Counted from the first letter of the stretch, positions 1-10,843 are shown. The stretch: 64,000 nt of DNA from Roseitranquillus sp963709765 (GCA_963709765.1 CAVPXL010000004.1:199015-263014); one strand, 5' to 3'. Notes: generated by a model not told the origin, from the sequence alone. Translations and numbers: made by a program.

Positions 1-2577
1 GCATGCGCTCGGCGCTGCTCGTGGGCTTCGCGATCCCGACGTCCTTCCTGCTCTGTTTCGCCTTTCTCGCGGTGATGGGCGTGAGCATCTCCAACATCGT
101 GATGTTCGGCCTCATCCTCGCGGTCGGGATGCTCGTCGACGGCGCGATCGTGGTGGTCGAATACGCCGACCGCCGGATCAGCGAGGGCGCGGGCCCCATG
201 CGCGCCTACGTGGAGGCCGCCAAGCGCATGTTCTGGCCCATCGTCAGTTCCACCGCCACGACCCTGTGCGCCTTCCTCCCGATGCTCTTCTGGCCCGGCG
301 TCGCGGGCGAGTTCATGGGGATGCTGCCCGTCACGCTGATCTTCGTGCTGACGGCAAGCCTCGTCGTGGCCCTGGTCTACCTGCCGGTCATGGGCGGCGT
401 CGCCGGCCGTCTGACCCGCTCCTACGACCGGGCGTCGACGGCGCTGCGGCACACCACGCCCCTCTGGGCGCGGATCGCGCTGATCCCGGCCTCGCTGCTA
501 CTGCTGTTCGTCGGCGCCATGCAGCTCCTGAACCCGGGCTACATCTTCTTCTCCTCGGCCTCGCCGCTGCCGTCCGCGGTGGCATGGGTTCCGGGCGTCG
601 TGCTTTTTCTGGGCGGGACGGCCATCAGCGCCATCGCCATCGGCGCCGCCCGTCCCGAGCACAAGCCACGCGTCGCGACGTCGGGCGGCCGGACCTGGTT
701 CGGGCATTTCATCCACTTCCTCGTGGGCAACCCGGTCATGCCCGTCGTGTCGGTCGCTCTGGTCGTGACCTTCGTCATCTCGACGTTCGTCTACTTCTCG
801 GCCCACAGCAAAGGCGTCGAGTTCTTCGTCGAAAGCGAGCCGGAACAGGCGATCGTCTACGTCCGCGCCCGCGGCAACCTCAGCCTTCAGGAGAAGGACG
901 CGCTGGTCAAACAGGTCGAGGAGGCGGTCATCTCGGTCCAGGGCGTCGACAGCGCGTTCGCCTTCGCGGGGGAAGGCGGACTGGGCAACAACACCTTCGG
1001 CACCAGCGCGCCCCTCGACGAGATCGGCCAGGTCCAGATCGAGCTGGTCGCCTGGGAAGACCGCCCCGCCTACGCGGCCGCGCGCGACGGGCTGTCGGTT
1101 GCCGACCTTGACGGCAACACCGTGATCTCCCGGATCGAGGACCGGCTCGACCGCATTCCCGGCATCCGCACGCAGATCCTGCAGCTCGAAATGGGCCCCA
1201 GTTCGGGCAAGCCGATCCAGCTCCGCCTCATGGGCGAGAACTGGGACGACCTGCTCGCCGCGACGCAGATCGTCGAGGACCGGTTCGAGGCCATGCCCGG
1301 CATCATCGATGTCGAGGACACGCGTCCCCTGCCCGGCATCGACTGGCAGATCGACGTCGATGTCGAGAAGGCCGGCCGCTACGGCGCCGACGTGGCGACG
1401 GTGGGCGCGATGGTGCAGATGGTGACCCGGGGCATCATGCTCGACACGATGCGGGTCGAGAGCTCGGACGAAGAGATCGAGATCCGTGTCCGGCTACCTC
1501 AGGCCTACCGCATCCTGTCCACGCTCGACACGCTCAAGGTGCGCACCCGAGACGGCCTCGTGCCGCTTTCCAATTTCATCACCCGCAAGCCGGTTCCGAA
1601 ACTCGGCCAGATCGACCGGGTCGATCAGAAGCGCTATTTCCTGGTCAAGAGCGACGTCGCGCCCGGTCTCGTCAAGCTGCTCGATGACGGGGATGTCGTG
1701 GGCGTCGTGACTGCCGAGGAGGCCGCGACCCGCACCGACCTGCAGCAGGTCCCGGTCAACATGAACGAACGGATCGCCGCGATCACCGAATGGCTTGAGA
1801 CCGATCCGCTGCCCGCGGGCATCAGCTACGAATGGACCGGCGATCAGGTCGATCAGGCCGAATCCGGCCAGTTCCTGATCAGCGCCTTCATCGGCGCGCT
1901 GGGACTGATGTTCGTTATCCTGCTGATGCAGTTCAATTCGTTCTACAACTCGGTGCTGGTGCTGCTGGCGGTGGTCCTGTCGACCACCGGCGTGCTCATC
2001 GGCATGCTGGTGATGGACCAGGCGTTCTCGATCATCATGACCGGCACCGGCGTCGTCGCGCTGGCGGGGATCGTGGTGAACAACAACATCGTGCTGATCG
2101 ACACCTACCAGGAATACAACAAGTACATGCCGCCGCATCGAGGCGATCGTCCGCACCGCCGAGACCCGCATCCGCCCTGTCCTGCTGACCACCATCACCA
2201 CCATGGCCGGCCTCGCGCCGATGATGTTCGGGCTCAGCCTCGACTTCTTCGGCGGCGGCTACACCATCGACAGCCCCACGGCGCTCTGGTGGAAGCAGCT
2301 TGCCACGGCGGTCGTCTTCGGTTTGGGCATCGCGACGATGCTGACGCTCGTCTTCACGCCGTCGATGCTCGCGCTGCGCATCTGGTCGGGGACAATCGTG
2401 GCGTGGATATCGACTCAGATCCAGGTCCGGATCATGGGCCGCGACAGCCAGATCCGCCGCGACCTGGACCTCGATCGGGCGGCGCGCCACACTGGACCGA
2501 CCGACATCGTCTGGGACACCGACACGCCCCAGGACACGCGCGACACCGCCATCCCGCCCCTGCGCGCTGCCGAATGA
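1..2577 (+). CDS. RND-family efflux permease, 3' part, frameshifted
   Basis: This is the C-terminal two thirds or more of an inner-membrane RND (AcrB/MexF/CusA-type) proton-driven efflux permease; the 5' end lies outside the window. The first visible helix pair contains the transmembrane-4 proton-relay motif AVGMLVDGAIVVVEYADRR with its key Asp, followed by the periplasmic porter loop and then a second membrane bundle with LAGIVVNNNIVLIDTYQEY. The frame breaks at about 2128-2137, just after KYMP. The other frame carries on with IEAIVRTAETRIRPVLLTT and the last helices to a stop at 2577, so one extra base (or two missing) explains the break. Substrate cannot be told from this part. The break may be a sequence error. 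Confidence 0.88.
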
Positions 2578-2642
2578 GGGCAATGGGCCGCGGCGGCGAC
2601 GCCGCTTGACGGACGCGTCGCGCCCTCCGCCATCCTGCGCGC

Positions 2643-3857
2643 GGCGGCTTCGATCCGTTCGGCAACGTCTTCGGCTCGATCTCCTACGCGAACGAGCCTC
2701 TGCTGCACCGGCGGGTCGGTCTAACGCGAGACAGAGACCGGTTCGGGCGGCATCGACGGTACGCTCGACCATCGGACCGGCGGCTACTTCATCAATGTGA
2801 CCGGATTCGACCCCGCGACCTTGTCGGGCAGCGGCCCGCGGATCCGGGCCCTGGGGCGCCGCGACTACCACGAGCGGATCGCCAGCAAGCTCGAACTGCC
2901 GGAATGCAGCGCCCAAAGCGGGGCATTTCCCGCGCGGGCTGCGCCCTGAGGACGATCATCAAGGAGCGCGAGGCCGGAAACTCGACCGATCCTGTGCTGC
3001 GCGATTCCGAATACTGGCTGCGCAACTACATCGGCGGCCGGCTCCCGAATTCCCGCCTGACCGGCGAGGAGATCCCGATCGGCTACGAGGACGCCTTCAC
3101 GGAAATCGTTCTGCAGAGTCCGCCCGCGGTAGCAGGCTACAATATCCTGAAGACGATCACGAACTTCGCCGGCCAGGGGGACATCAACCCGATCCAGCCG
3201 GAAAACCCCAACGCCGCCCCCGGCGGGCTCGAAGCCGCCATCGACGCGTTCCACGACGGCACAAACGGCACCGCGCTCGACCGGGCCATCGGCAACGCGA
3301 TCAACGACGGGACGCGGCGGACGCGGCCATCCAGCCCGTCGAGCTTCTCGACCATGGCGATCCGTCCCGCGACGTCTTCTACGCCTCGGTCGTGGCCGGC
3401 GCGACGTACGGCTTCGATCCCAGCATCGGCGTGCGGTACGATTACGAGATGATCTGGGGGCCGCTCGTCACCAGCATCGCGCTGGCCCCCGTCGGCGCGG
3501 GAATGCTGCCGCTCGACCTGTTCTGGTCGCTGTCCGACGGATCGGGCAGCACGCTCGACTTCGGCCCCGGCGACGTGGCGTCCGGCGCCGACTTCCTCTC
3601 GGCCTTCGGGGTCTCCACGCTCGGCGCGTTCTCGATCTTCGCCACCGCCTCCGAGCCCGGCGACTACCTGCTGAACCTCACATTCGCCGAAGACGGCCCG
3701 CTCTTTCTCGCGCGCGAGGCCGTCGACGCAGTGAATGGCGGCGCGGTGGATGGCGGCGACCTGTCCGCCGGTGCCGGTGCCTCTCCCGCTCCCGCTGGCC
3801 GGTCTCGCGGCCGCCCTCGCGCTGCTCGGCGGAATCCGCGCCCGATCGCCGCGCTAG
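2643..3857 (+). pseudogene. VPLPA-CTERM-type surface protein, several frameshifts
   Basis: A secreted protein of unknown function is spread over at least four reading-frame segments. Coding-like pieces are GGFDPFGNVFGSISYANEPL near 2643, GGYFINVTGFDPATLSG near 2780, DSEYWLRNYIGGRLPNSRL near 3000 and GATYGFDPSIGVRYDYEMIW from 3395. The last piece ends in VPVPLPLPLAGLAAALALLG then IRARSPR and a stop at 3857. That tail (Pro-rich motif, hydrophobic helix, basic end) is the VPLPA variant of the PEP-CTERM sorting signal common in Rhodobacterales, processed by an exosortase that is not in this window. The start is not defined. The repeated frame changes make it a pseudogene or a badly called consensus. 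Confidence 0.6.
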
Positions 3858-3863
3858 GCCGGC

Positions 3864-5681
3864 TCAGGCCGCTTCGTCTTCCGCCGCCTGCCGCTGCCAG
3901 AGCGCCGCATAGCGCCCGCCCCGCGCCAGAAGCTCGTCATGACGCCCCTGCTCGGCGACGACGCCGTCCTGCAGGACCACGATCCGGTCGGCATCCACCA
4001 CCGTCGACAGCCGGTGCGCGATGGTGATGACGCTGCGGCCCTCGCCCATCGCCTTCAGCTCGCCCTGAATGCGCGCCTCGGTCTCGGTGTCGAGCGCGCT
4101 CGTCGCCTCGTCCAGCAGCAGGATCGGCGGGTCCTTGAGCAATGTCCGCGCGATCCCCACCCGCTGCTTCTCGCCGCCCGACAGCTTCAGCCCGCGCTCC
4201 CCCACGCCGGTCTCGTACCCCTGCGGCAGCGAGGCGATGAAGTCGTGGATGTTGGCCGCCCGCGCGGCCTCCTCGACCTCGGCCCGCGTCGCGTCCGGCC
4301 GGCCATAGGCGATGTTGTAGTAGATCGTGTCGTTGAACAGCACCGTGTCCTGCGGCACCACGCCGATCTGCGCGTGCAGGCTGTCCTGCGTCACGTCGCG
4401 CACATCCTGCCCGTCGATCCGCAAGGCCCCGCCCTGCAGGTCGTAGAACCGGAACAGAAGCCGCCCGATCGTCGACTTCCCCGCGCCCGTCGGCCCGACG
4501 ATCGCCACCGTCTGCCCCGGCGCCACCCGAAGCGACAATCCCTTGAGGATCGGCCGCTCCGGTTCATAGCCGAACACCACGTCGTCAAAGACGATCTCGC
4601 CGCGCGGCACCTCCAGCGCCCCGGCGCCGGGCCGGTCGCTCACGTCGGCGGGCTGGTCCAGAAGCTGGAACATGTCGCCCATGTCCACGAGCGCCTGACG
4701 GATCTCGCGATAGACCGTGCCGAGAAAGTTCAGCGGCATGGTGATCTGGATCATGTAGGCGTTGACCATCACGAAATCGCCCACCGTCAGGTCGCCCGCC
4801 TGCACCCCCATCGCCGCCATCACCATGACGATCACCAGCCCCGCCGTGATCAGCAGCGACTGACCGAAATTCAGGAACGCGAGGCTGTAGGAGGTCCGGA
4901 TCGCCGCCTGTTCGTAGCCCGCCATCGCCGCGTCATAGCGCCCGGCCTCGCGGCTCTCGGCTCCGAAATACTTGACCGTCTCGAAGTTCAGCAGGCTGTC
5001 GATCGCCTTCTGGTTGGCGTCGGTGTCCTGCCGGTTCATCTCGCGGCGGATCTTCACCCGCCATTCCGTCACCTTGAACGTGAATGCCACGTAAAGCGCC
5101 ACCGTCACCGTCAGCACCAGCAGGTAGCGGATGTCGAACACCACCGCGAGGATGCCCGCCGTCAGCACCAGCTCCAGGATCAGCGGCCCGATCGAGAACA
5201 GCAGGAACCGCAACAGGAACTCGACCCCCTTCACCCCCCGCTCGATGATCCGGCTCAATCCCCCGGTCTTGCGCGTCAGGTGATAGCGCAGGCTCAGCCG
5301 ATGGATATGGGTGAACGTCTCCAGCGCCAGCCGCCGCAGCGCCCGCTGCCCAACGGCGGCGAACAGCGCATCGCGCAATTGCTGGAACCCGACGTTCAGA
5401 AGCCGCGCCATCCCGTAGGCCACCGTCAGCCCGATCGCGCCGACCGCCAGCATCCACGCCGCCGCCTCGGCCTCCCCGGTCAGCGCATCGACCGCGGCCT
5501 TGTAGAAGAACGGCGTCGTGACCGCGATCACCTTGGACAGGATCAGCGCCACCAGAGACAGCACCACGCGCCGCTTCACCCAGGCCTGGCCCTCGGGCCA
5601 GAGATAAGGGGCGACACGCTTGATGATGGTTATCCCGCCGGCACGCGCGGCGGCGTCGACGGCCGGATCTGAGGAACTCAT
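3864..5681 (-). CDS. Atm1/HMT-type ABC transporter, fused permease and ATPase
   Basis: This is a 605-residue half transporter of the ABCB7/Atm1 family, which works as a homodimer in the inner membrane and is thought to export glutathione-linked compounds or metal conjugates. The first ~340 residues hold six membrane helices. The nucleotide-binding domain has Walker A GPTGAGKST near residue 400, the signature LSGGEKQRVGIARTLL near 505, Walker B ILLLDEATSALD near 525 and the switch His in TIAHRLST. Length is normal for the family. It converges on the broken VPLPA gene with only 6 bases between them. It stands alone, so the substrate assignment rests on family similarity; a plain lipid or drug exporter is less likely given the N-terminal VAPYLWPEG segment typical of Atm1 homologues. 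Confidence 0.9.
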   Translation of the reverse strand: MSSSDPAVDAAARAGGITIIKRVAPYLWPEGQAWVKRRVVLSLVALILSKVIAVTTPFFYKAAVDALTGEAEAAAWMLAVGAIGLTVAYGMARLLNVGFQQLRDALFAAVGQRALRRLALETFTHIHRLSLRYHLTRKTGGLSRIIERGVKGVEFLLRFLLFSIGPLILELVLTAGILAVVFDIRYLLVLTVTVALYVAFTFKVTEWRVKIRREMNRQDTDANQKAIDSLLNFETVKYFGAESREAGRYDAAMAGYEQAAIRTSYSLAFLNFGQSLLITAGLVIVMVMAAMGVQAGDLTVGDFVMVNAYMIQITMPLNFLGTVYREIRQALVDMGDMFQLLDQPADVSDRPGAGALEVPRGEIVFDDVVFGYEPERPILKGLSLRVAPGQTVAIVGPTGAGKSTIGRLLFRFYDLQGGALRIDGQDVRDVTQDSLHAQIGVVPQDTVLFNDTIYYNIAYGRPDATRAEVEEAARAANIHDFIASLPQGYETGVGERGLKLSGGEKQRVGIARTLLKDPPILLLDEATSALDTETEARIQGELKAMGEGRSVITIAHRLSTVVDADRIVVLQDGVVAEQGRHDELLARGGRYAALWQRQAAEDEAA

Positions 5682-6461
5682 CCTCCCGATCTAGTTTCGC
5701 CGCCCGGGGTTGACCAGCGCCTTTCTCACACGTCCCTTTCGGCGCCCTGCGCCGGCCCTCACCCTCCCGGCGCGGCAAACCGGCACCATCCCGCGCGCGG
5801 CAGTGGCGATCCCGATCTCTCCCCCTCCACTTCGGCCCGTGGCGCCAGCGGACCGGGTCGGGAGCGCCCCGATCGCCGGACCGCTGAACTTGGCCCTTCA
5901 CCGTCCCGAGCGGCGAGGCATGGCGCCCGCTCCCTCGGACTCGTCGAGGGGCCGCCACCGCGTGGTCCCCGTGAGCCCGCCCGGCGCACATGGCGCCCAC
6001 GCAGCGGCACCCGGATCGTCCGAGCGGGGTGGGGCACCGGCGGCTCCCGGGTGGTGTCGACCCCATCGAACGGCAGGCGCGCCACCACGCTCACCGCCCC
6101 CCGCCGTCGGCAGATCGGCACCCCGGTCCATCGTCGCCTTGTCCCGCTGGCCCGAAGGCCGGTCGGCCCGCGCCTCCTCCCGCCTCCATGCCGGGCGCCA
6201 CGCCCCGGGCGCTGCGGGCCGCCCCGATCCCCGCCGCCGCAAACCGCGCCCGCGCGCTTTGGACCCGCCCGGCCGTGACGGCACCTGTCCCCATGCCGGG
6301 AACGACGAGAACGAAGGAGGCCGGAACCGCGCGCCGTTGCCGTCCCCATTCCGCCCGGACGCAGCGCCACAGGCCCGGCGACCGATGCGCCTCCCGACAC
6401 GCCGTCATCCCCCGAGCCCCATCCTGTCGCAGCCCCCCGAACCGCCCCTCGCCGCCGCGCG
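5682..6461. other. 780-base GC-rich spacer with no supportable gene
   Basis: Open frames exist on both strands because the stretch is extremely GC-rich, but all are Arg/Pro/Gly/Ala-rich, have no recognisable domain and lack the codon-position bias of the neighbours. It probably holds the promoter of the Atm1-type gene at its left end. Nothing else is seen in it. Confidence 0.55.
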
Positions 6462-8485
6462 TCATTCGGGGATCGAAAACACCTGGCCCGGATAGATCAG
6501 GTCGGGATCGCGGATGCGCTCGCGGTTCGCCTCGAACACCCGGACATACTGCACCCCGTCGCCCCACCTCTCCCGCGCGATTCCCCAGAGCGTATTGCCC
6601 GGCTGAACCGTCACCAGCCGCACATCGGCGCCGCCCGCGTCGAGTTCGGCGATCGCGTCCCGGTCCTCGCGGCGGAACGGCGTTTCGGCCCGCGAGGTCA
6701 CGCTGCCATCGGCCGCGATCTCGTCCACGCGCAGGGTATAGACGCCGGTATCCACCTGCGGCAGCGGCGCGCGCCACTGGCCGCGCGGCGTGATCTCCAC
6801 GGTGCGGACCGGCGCGTTGTCCAGATAGACCCGCACATGGGCGCCGTCCGACCCGCGTCCCGACAGTTCGACATCGCCTTGCGGATCATAGGCAATCGCG
6901 TCGATCACCACCTGGTCCATCACCTGCGGTCCGCCCTGCAGGACCCGCACGCCCTCCGCGTCGGCCAGCAGGACCCGCGGCGCCCCGGCCGCCCCGTCGC
7001 CCGCCGACCCGTCCGCGGAACCGCCACCCGACCCCACCGGACTCGCCGCATCCCCGACCGCGCCCGCCACCTCGGCACCGCCGCCCAGCCCTTCGGCACC
7101 TTCCGCCCCCGGCCTCGCCGCGTCCGCCGCGCCAACACCCGACCTTACCGGACTCGCCGCATCCCCGACCGCGCCCGCCACCTCGGCACCGCCGTCCAGC
7201 TCTTCGGCACCTTCCGCCCCCGGCCTCGCCGCGCCCGCCGCATCGCCGCCGCCCGACCCCTCCACCGCGCCAGCATCCGCAGCCGACGTCACGGCTTCAT
7301 CTTCAGGGACGCGGGCCATCACCGTCGCGCCCTCGCCCCGCGCTTGCGCCGCGCCCCCCTGCGCCGCAACGACGCCGTCCCGACTGACCGCCCGGCGACG
7401 CGCCGTCTCCGCAGCCGTCTCCGCAGCCGCACCGGCGCGCGCACGCGCCGCGGCCTCGTCCGCAGGCGTCGCCTCGACCGGCGCCTCCTCCGGCGCCCGC
7501 ACCGGCGCAACAGCATCAGCCCCGGCACCCGCCGTCGCGGGCCCGGCACCGGCCCCCGGCTCATCCGTCGCGGGCGCCGCACCGTCTCCCGGCGCCTCCC
7601 CGGCCCCGGCATCCGCCGTCGCGCGCGTATCGACCGGCGGCGGCGCATCCCCGCGCTCCGCTCGCGCGGCCCTGCCCGGCGCGGCCGCCGTCGCCGGGTC
7701 ACTCGGAACGCCCAAGACCGGCTCCGCATCGCCGGCCGCGGGCGCCCCGACATCCGTCGCGGGCGCCGGAACGCCGGGCGGCGGCGGCGCGGGCGCGGCA
7801 TCGCCCACCCGCGGCGGCGTTCCACCGCCAGTCACGGCCGGAGATTCCGGCACCGGCGCGCGCACCTCTCCGGCCCCGACCTGCGGCCGCCCCCCCGCGA
7901 CCTGCGGCCGCCCCCCGCCCGGGGCACCGTCTCGGGTGCGCCCACCCCCGCCGACAGGCTCGCGACCACCTCCGGCCCGGCTCCGGCGTCCGGCTCCGCC
8001 GCGCGCGCCGCCAGCAGCGCCTCTGGCGACGGCGACAGGATCACCGTATCGGTTGTCCGCACCTCCGCGCCTCCCGGTCCCAGCGCCCGCAACGAAAGCA
8101 GCCGCGGCCGCGCCGACAGACCGGCCGAGAACAGCGCCACGAAAGACCCGCCGCCATCGGCACGCACCCGCGCCGCCTCCTTCCCGTCGATCAGCACGAT
8201 GATCTCGGCCCCCGGCGGCCCGCTTCCGGCGACCAGCGCCTCGCCGTCCGGCTCGACCCGGACGATGTCGAATTCCGGCCGCGCCGCCTCCGCCGCCTGC
8301 GCCGCCTCGGGCGCCTGCGACCCGTCCGCCGCCGGCCCGTCGGCAACGGCCGCGTCCGGCGCCGGCTCGGGTGCCGCGACCTGCGGCGCCTCAATTCGGG
8401 ATTCCTCGACCAGGGGCGGCACGACGATCAGGCCGAGAGCCACCAGCCCGATCAGCACGATCAGGGCAATTCCGCCCGTCCGCAT
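6462..8485 (-). CDS. LysM-domain envelope protein, frameshifted
   Basis: This gene encodes an anchored peptidoglycan-binding protein of about 670 residues. The N-terminus has one membrane helix (GGIALIVLIGLVALGLIVV), followed by an Ig-like segment (FDIVRVEPDGEALVAGSG), a long Ala/Pro/Glu-rich linker with a 37-residue tandem repeat, a second Ig-like segment (GRGSDGAHVRVYLDNAPV) and a C-terminal LysM domain (VTVQPGNTLWGIARERWGDG to DPDLIYPGQVFSIPE). The frame changes in the linker at about 7890-7916, where C runs of seven and six sit in a 20-base duplicated segment; this is a typical indel site. The layout matches the LysM proteins found widely in Rhodobacteraceae. LysM binds GlcNAc polymers; no catalytic domain is present. 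Confidence 0.85.
7031..7255 (-). repeat. Two-copy 111-base tandem repeat inside the LysM gene
   Basis: The two copies begin at 7031 and 7142 and encode a 37-residue unit starting AARPGAEGAE and continuing GGAEVAGAVGDAASPV. They differ at a few positions, so the duplication is not brand new. It lies in the disordered linker and probably only changes its length. Confidence 0.85.
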
Positions 8486-8599
8486 GGCTTGAATCCTCCT
8501 GAACGCGCCTCACGGCGCCGCGGCCGGTCTGCCCCCCGTTGAGCCAGCATAGCAACGTCGCTAACAGGGGTCAAAACCGCGCCCGGAGCAGGAGACGAC

Positions 8600-9178
8600 A
8601 TGGACACCGGAACGACCTCGATCTGCGTCTATTGCGGCTCACGCTTCGGCGCCCGCCGGGCCTACGAAGCCGCCGCCACCGAGCTCGGCCAGCGCCTCGC
8701 CGAGGCGCGCTTCCGTCTCGTCTACGGCGCCGGCGACGTGGGGCTGATGGGCAGCGTCGCGCGCGCCGCGCAAGGTGCCGGCGGCGACACGTTCGGCGTC
8801 ATCCCGCGCCACCTGCTCGACCGCGAGGTCGGCAAGCGCGACCTCTCCCGCTTCATCGTCACCGAGACGATGCACGAGCGCAAGAAGGTCATGTTCATGA
8901 ACGCCGACGCCATCGTCGTCCTGCCCGGCGGCGCCGGCACCCTCGACGAGTTCTTCGAGGTGCTCACCTGGCGTCAGCTCGGCCTGCACGACAAGCCGGT
9001 GATCCTGCTCGACACCGACGGCTACTGGGAGCCGCTCGCCGCGCTCGTCGACCATGTGATCGACCAGGGCTTCGCCGATCCCAGCCTCGCGGGCTACATC
9101 ACGCGGGTGGCGGGCGTCGGCGCGCTGATGAGCTGCCTGCGCGCCGACCTGTCGCGTCTCAGGCTGTCCGCCGAATAG
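8600..9178 (+). CDS. LOG-family (TIGR00730) Rossmann-fold protein
   Basis: This 192-residue protein belongs to the lysine-decarboxylase-like LOG family, whose characterised members hydrolyse nucleoside 5'-monophosphates (cytokinin riboside 5'-monophosphate phosphoribohydrolase). It shows the N-terminal SICVYCGSRFGARRAYEAAA strand and nucleotide loop, and the family motif PGGAGTLDEFFEVLTW near residue 115 with the catalytic Glu. Length is normal. CAGGAG lies eight bases before the ATG. The divergent LysM gene starts 114 bases away. Its last 85 bases overlap the 3' end of the convergent RarD gene. Confidence 0.88.
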   Translation: MDTGTTSICVYCGSRFGARRAYEAAATELGQRLAEARFRLVYGAGDVGLMGSVARAAQGAGGDTFGVIPRHLLDREVGKRDLSRFIVTETMHERKKVMFMNADAIVVLPGGAGTLDEFFEVLTWRQLGLHDKPVILLDTDGYWEPLAALVDHVIDQGFADPSLAGYITRVAGVGALMSCLRADLSRLRLSAE

Positions 9179-9990
9179 ATCGCCAGCGCCACCCAGATCG
9201 CCGGAAACGCCAGCGCGTGCCAGCGCGTCACCGGCTCGGCGAAGAACAGCACCGCGCAGCAGAATTGCAATGTCGGGTTGAGGTACTGCACCAGCCCCAG
9301 CGTGGACAGCCGGACCCGCCGCGCCGCGAAGCTGAACAGCGCCAGCGGCACCGCCGTCAGCGGCCCCGAAGCCAGAAGGAAGCCGAGCGTGCGCCCGTCC
9401 TCCACCGGCGCCGCCGCGAACCACAGCCATCCGAGCGCCAGCGGCGTCAGCAGCGCGACCTCGGCCGTCACCGTCACCACCGGCCCCGCCGCCAGCGACC
9501 GCTTGATCAGGCCGTAGCCCGCGAACGTCCCCGCCAGCGCCAGGCTCAGCCACGGCGCGGCGCCAAGCCCCGCCGCCAGCATCGACACCGCCGCCGCCGC
9601 CAGCGCCACGGCCAGCCATTGCGGCCACGACAGATGCTCGCCCAGCACCAGCCGCCCCAGCATCACCGCCACCAGCGGAAAGATGTAATAGCCAAGGCTC
9701 GATTCCGTCACCCGCCCGATCTGCGTAGCCAGGATGAACAGGAACCAGTTCCCCGAGATGAACAGCCCCGCCAGCGCCAGCCGCGGCCACGCCGCGCGCA
9801 GATCCGCCAGCGCCCGCAGCCGCCCCTGCACTCCCAGAAGCGCCAGAAAGAACAGCAGCGACCAGATCGTGCGATGCGCCAGGATGTCGAGCGGCGGCTG
9901 ATGCGCCACCTGCGCGTAGAACATCGGCGACAGGCCCCAGATCACGCAGGTGCCGATCATCGCCAGAATGCCCTGCCCGCGCTCCGTCAC
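9094..9990 (-). CDS. rarD: RarD/EamA-family drug/metabolite permease
   Basis: This is a 298-residue inner-membrane permease with about ten hydrophobic helices, of the RarD branch of the EamA family (start ILAMIGTCVIWGLSPMFYAQ, then the typical HRTIWSLLFF). RarD substrates are not firmly known. The GTG at 9990 is chosen because the family consensus begins there and upstream residues in the frame are unlike a membrane protein. The C-terminal QLISAPTPATRVM is read antisense to the last 28 codons of the LOG gene. Confidence 0.85.
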   Translation of the reverse strand: MTERGQGILAMIGTCVIWGLSPMFYAQVAHQPPLDILAHRTIWSLLFFLALLGVQGRLRALADLRAAWPRLALAGLFISGNWFLFILATQIGRVTESSLGYYIFPLVAVMLGRLVLGEHLSWPQWLAVALAAAAVSMLAAGLGAAPWLSLALAGTFAGYGLIKRSLAAGPVVTVTAEVALLTPLALGWLWFAAAPVEDGRTLGFLLASGPLTAVPLALFSFAARRVRLSTLGLVQYLNPTLQFCCAVLFFAEPVTRWHALAFPAIWVALAIYSADSLRRDRSARRQLISAPTPATRVM

Positions 9991-10124
9991 ATCCCGCTCT
10001 CCCGCTGAGTTGCGCCGCTTCTGGCCCACCGGCCGAGCGCTCGCAAGGCCTGCCGCGCGCACCCGCCCACACGGAAAGGGCGCCCGCAATCCTCGCCGCG
10101 GACGCCCCTCGATCTTGCCTGTCG

Positions 10125-10610
10125 CGCGCCTCAGCCCGCCGGGCCGGGACGGGCTCCAACGCGCCCTTCAGGATCTTCTCGATCTCCTCGATCGTGTGGT
10201 TGGTCAGGGTCTTGTCGACCTCGCCCACCACCTTGTCCGACACCTCCTTGTGGAGCTTGCTGGCGCAGCTCGCCCAGAATCCCCGGCGCCGCGACAAGCA
10301 CGATCCGGTCGAACTTGCCCTTGTGCGACCCGCTCGTAAAGGATGTCCGCCATGATCGTCGGCGAACCGGTCCTTGGCAAGCTGGTGCCAGTCGGTGTCG
10401 TCATAGGCATAGCGCCTGCACGCCGTCGCTCTCGCCCTGCCGCCCGGGGCGGTTGGCCGATTGCTCGATATCGTGCGGATTTTCCTGATGCTCCTCGCGC
10501 GTGACGTTGAGCACCGGGATCTCGGCGTCGCCGTCATTGACCAGGAACAGCGCCTTTTCGCCATCGGCCACCAGAACCCATGTTCCGTTGCGCAGATCCG
10601 TGATCGCCAT
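10125..10610 (-). pseudogene. Host attachment family protein, several frameshifts
   Basis: The protein is recognisable as the small 'host attachment' family (named from Agrobacterium/rhizobial annotation). Pieces in order are MAITDLRNGTWVLVADGEKA, YDDTDWHQLAKDRFAD, IMADILYERV, KFDRIVLVAAPGILGELRQQ and LHKEVSDKVVGEVDKTLTNH followed by IEEIEKILKG. Each piece lies in a different frame, needing at least four indels in 0.5 kb while the protein sequence stays conserved. The ATG overlaps the stop of the upstream 77-residue gene as TGATG, so the two would be co-translated. The stop is not certain (near 10125). Either a dead gene or a poor consensus. Confidence 0.72.
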
Positions 10611-10843
10611 CAGCGGTTCTCCTTGCCGAGGTTGCTCGTCGCGGGCTTCTCCTCGTCGGCCTTGCGGACCCGCGTCGTGCCGGCGGGACGCTCGCCCGCG
10701 CGCTTCTGCTCGTCCTCGGACCCGATCGCGCGCGACAGGCTGCCGCCTGAACGGCCGCCCTGTTCCGGCGTGCCGGTCTCGGTGTCGCCCAGCACCTCGT
10801 CGGTTTCGCGCGTTCCGTCCTTGGAGCGTTTGCGTTCTGTCAT
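10610..10843 (-). CDS. 77-residue hydrophilic protein of unknown function
   Basis: A small, highly charged protein (MTERKRSKDGTRETDEVLGD...) with no membrane segment and many Arg, Lys, Glu and Gly; it is probably disordered. A GGAGG-like sequence precedes the ATG, and its stop overlaps the start of the host-attachment gene. The coupling suggests a shared role. No domain is recognised. Confidence 0.65.
   Translation of the reverse strand: MTERKRSKDGTRETDEVLGDTETGTPEQGGRSGGSLSRAIGSEDEQKRAGERPAGTTRVRKADEEKPATSNLGKENR

Noticed and set aside
3939..5672. 577-codon plus-strand frame opposite the ABC exporter
   Set aside because: Complement of a conserved transporter; Arg/His/Asp-rich shadow frame.
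5710..6495. Plus-strand gene in the 5.7-6.5 kb spacer
   Set aside because: Pro/Arg/Ala-rich with no domain or ribosome site; its end overlaps the LysM domain of the real gene.
7880..7920. Programmed frameshift in the LysM gene
   Set aside because: The C runs lie in a duplicated linker segment with no slippery heptamer plus structure known from programmed sites; indel error or slippage is simpler.
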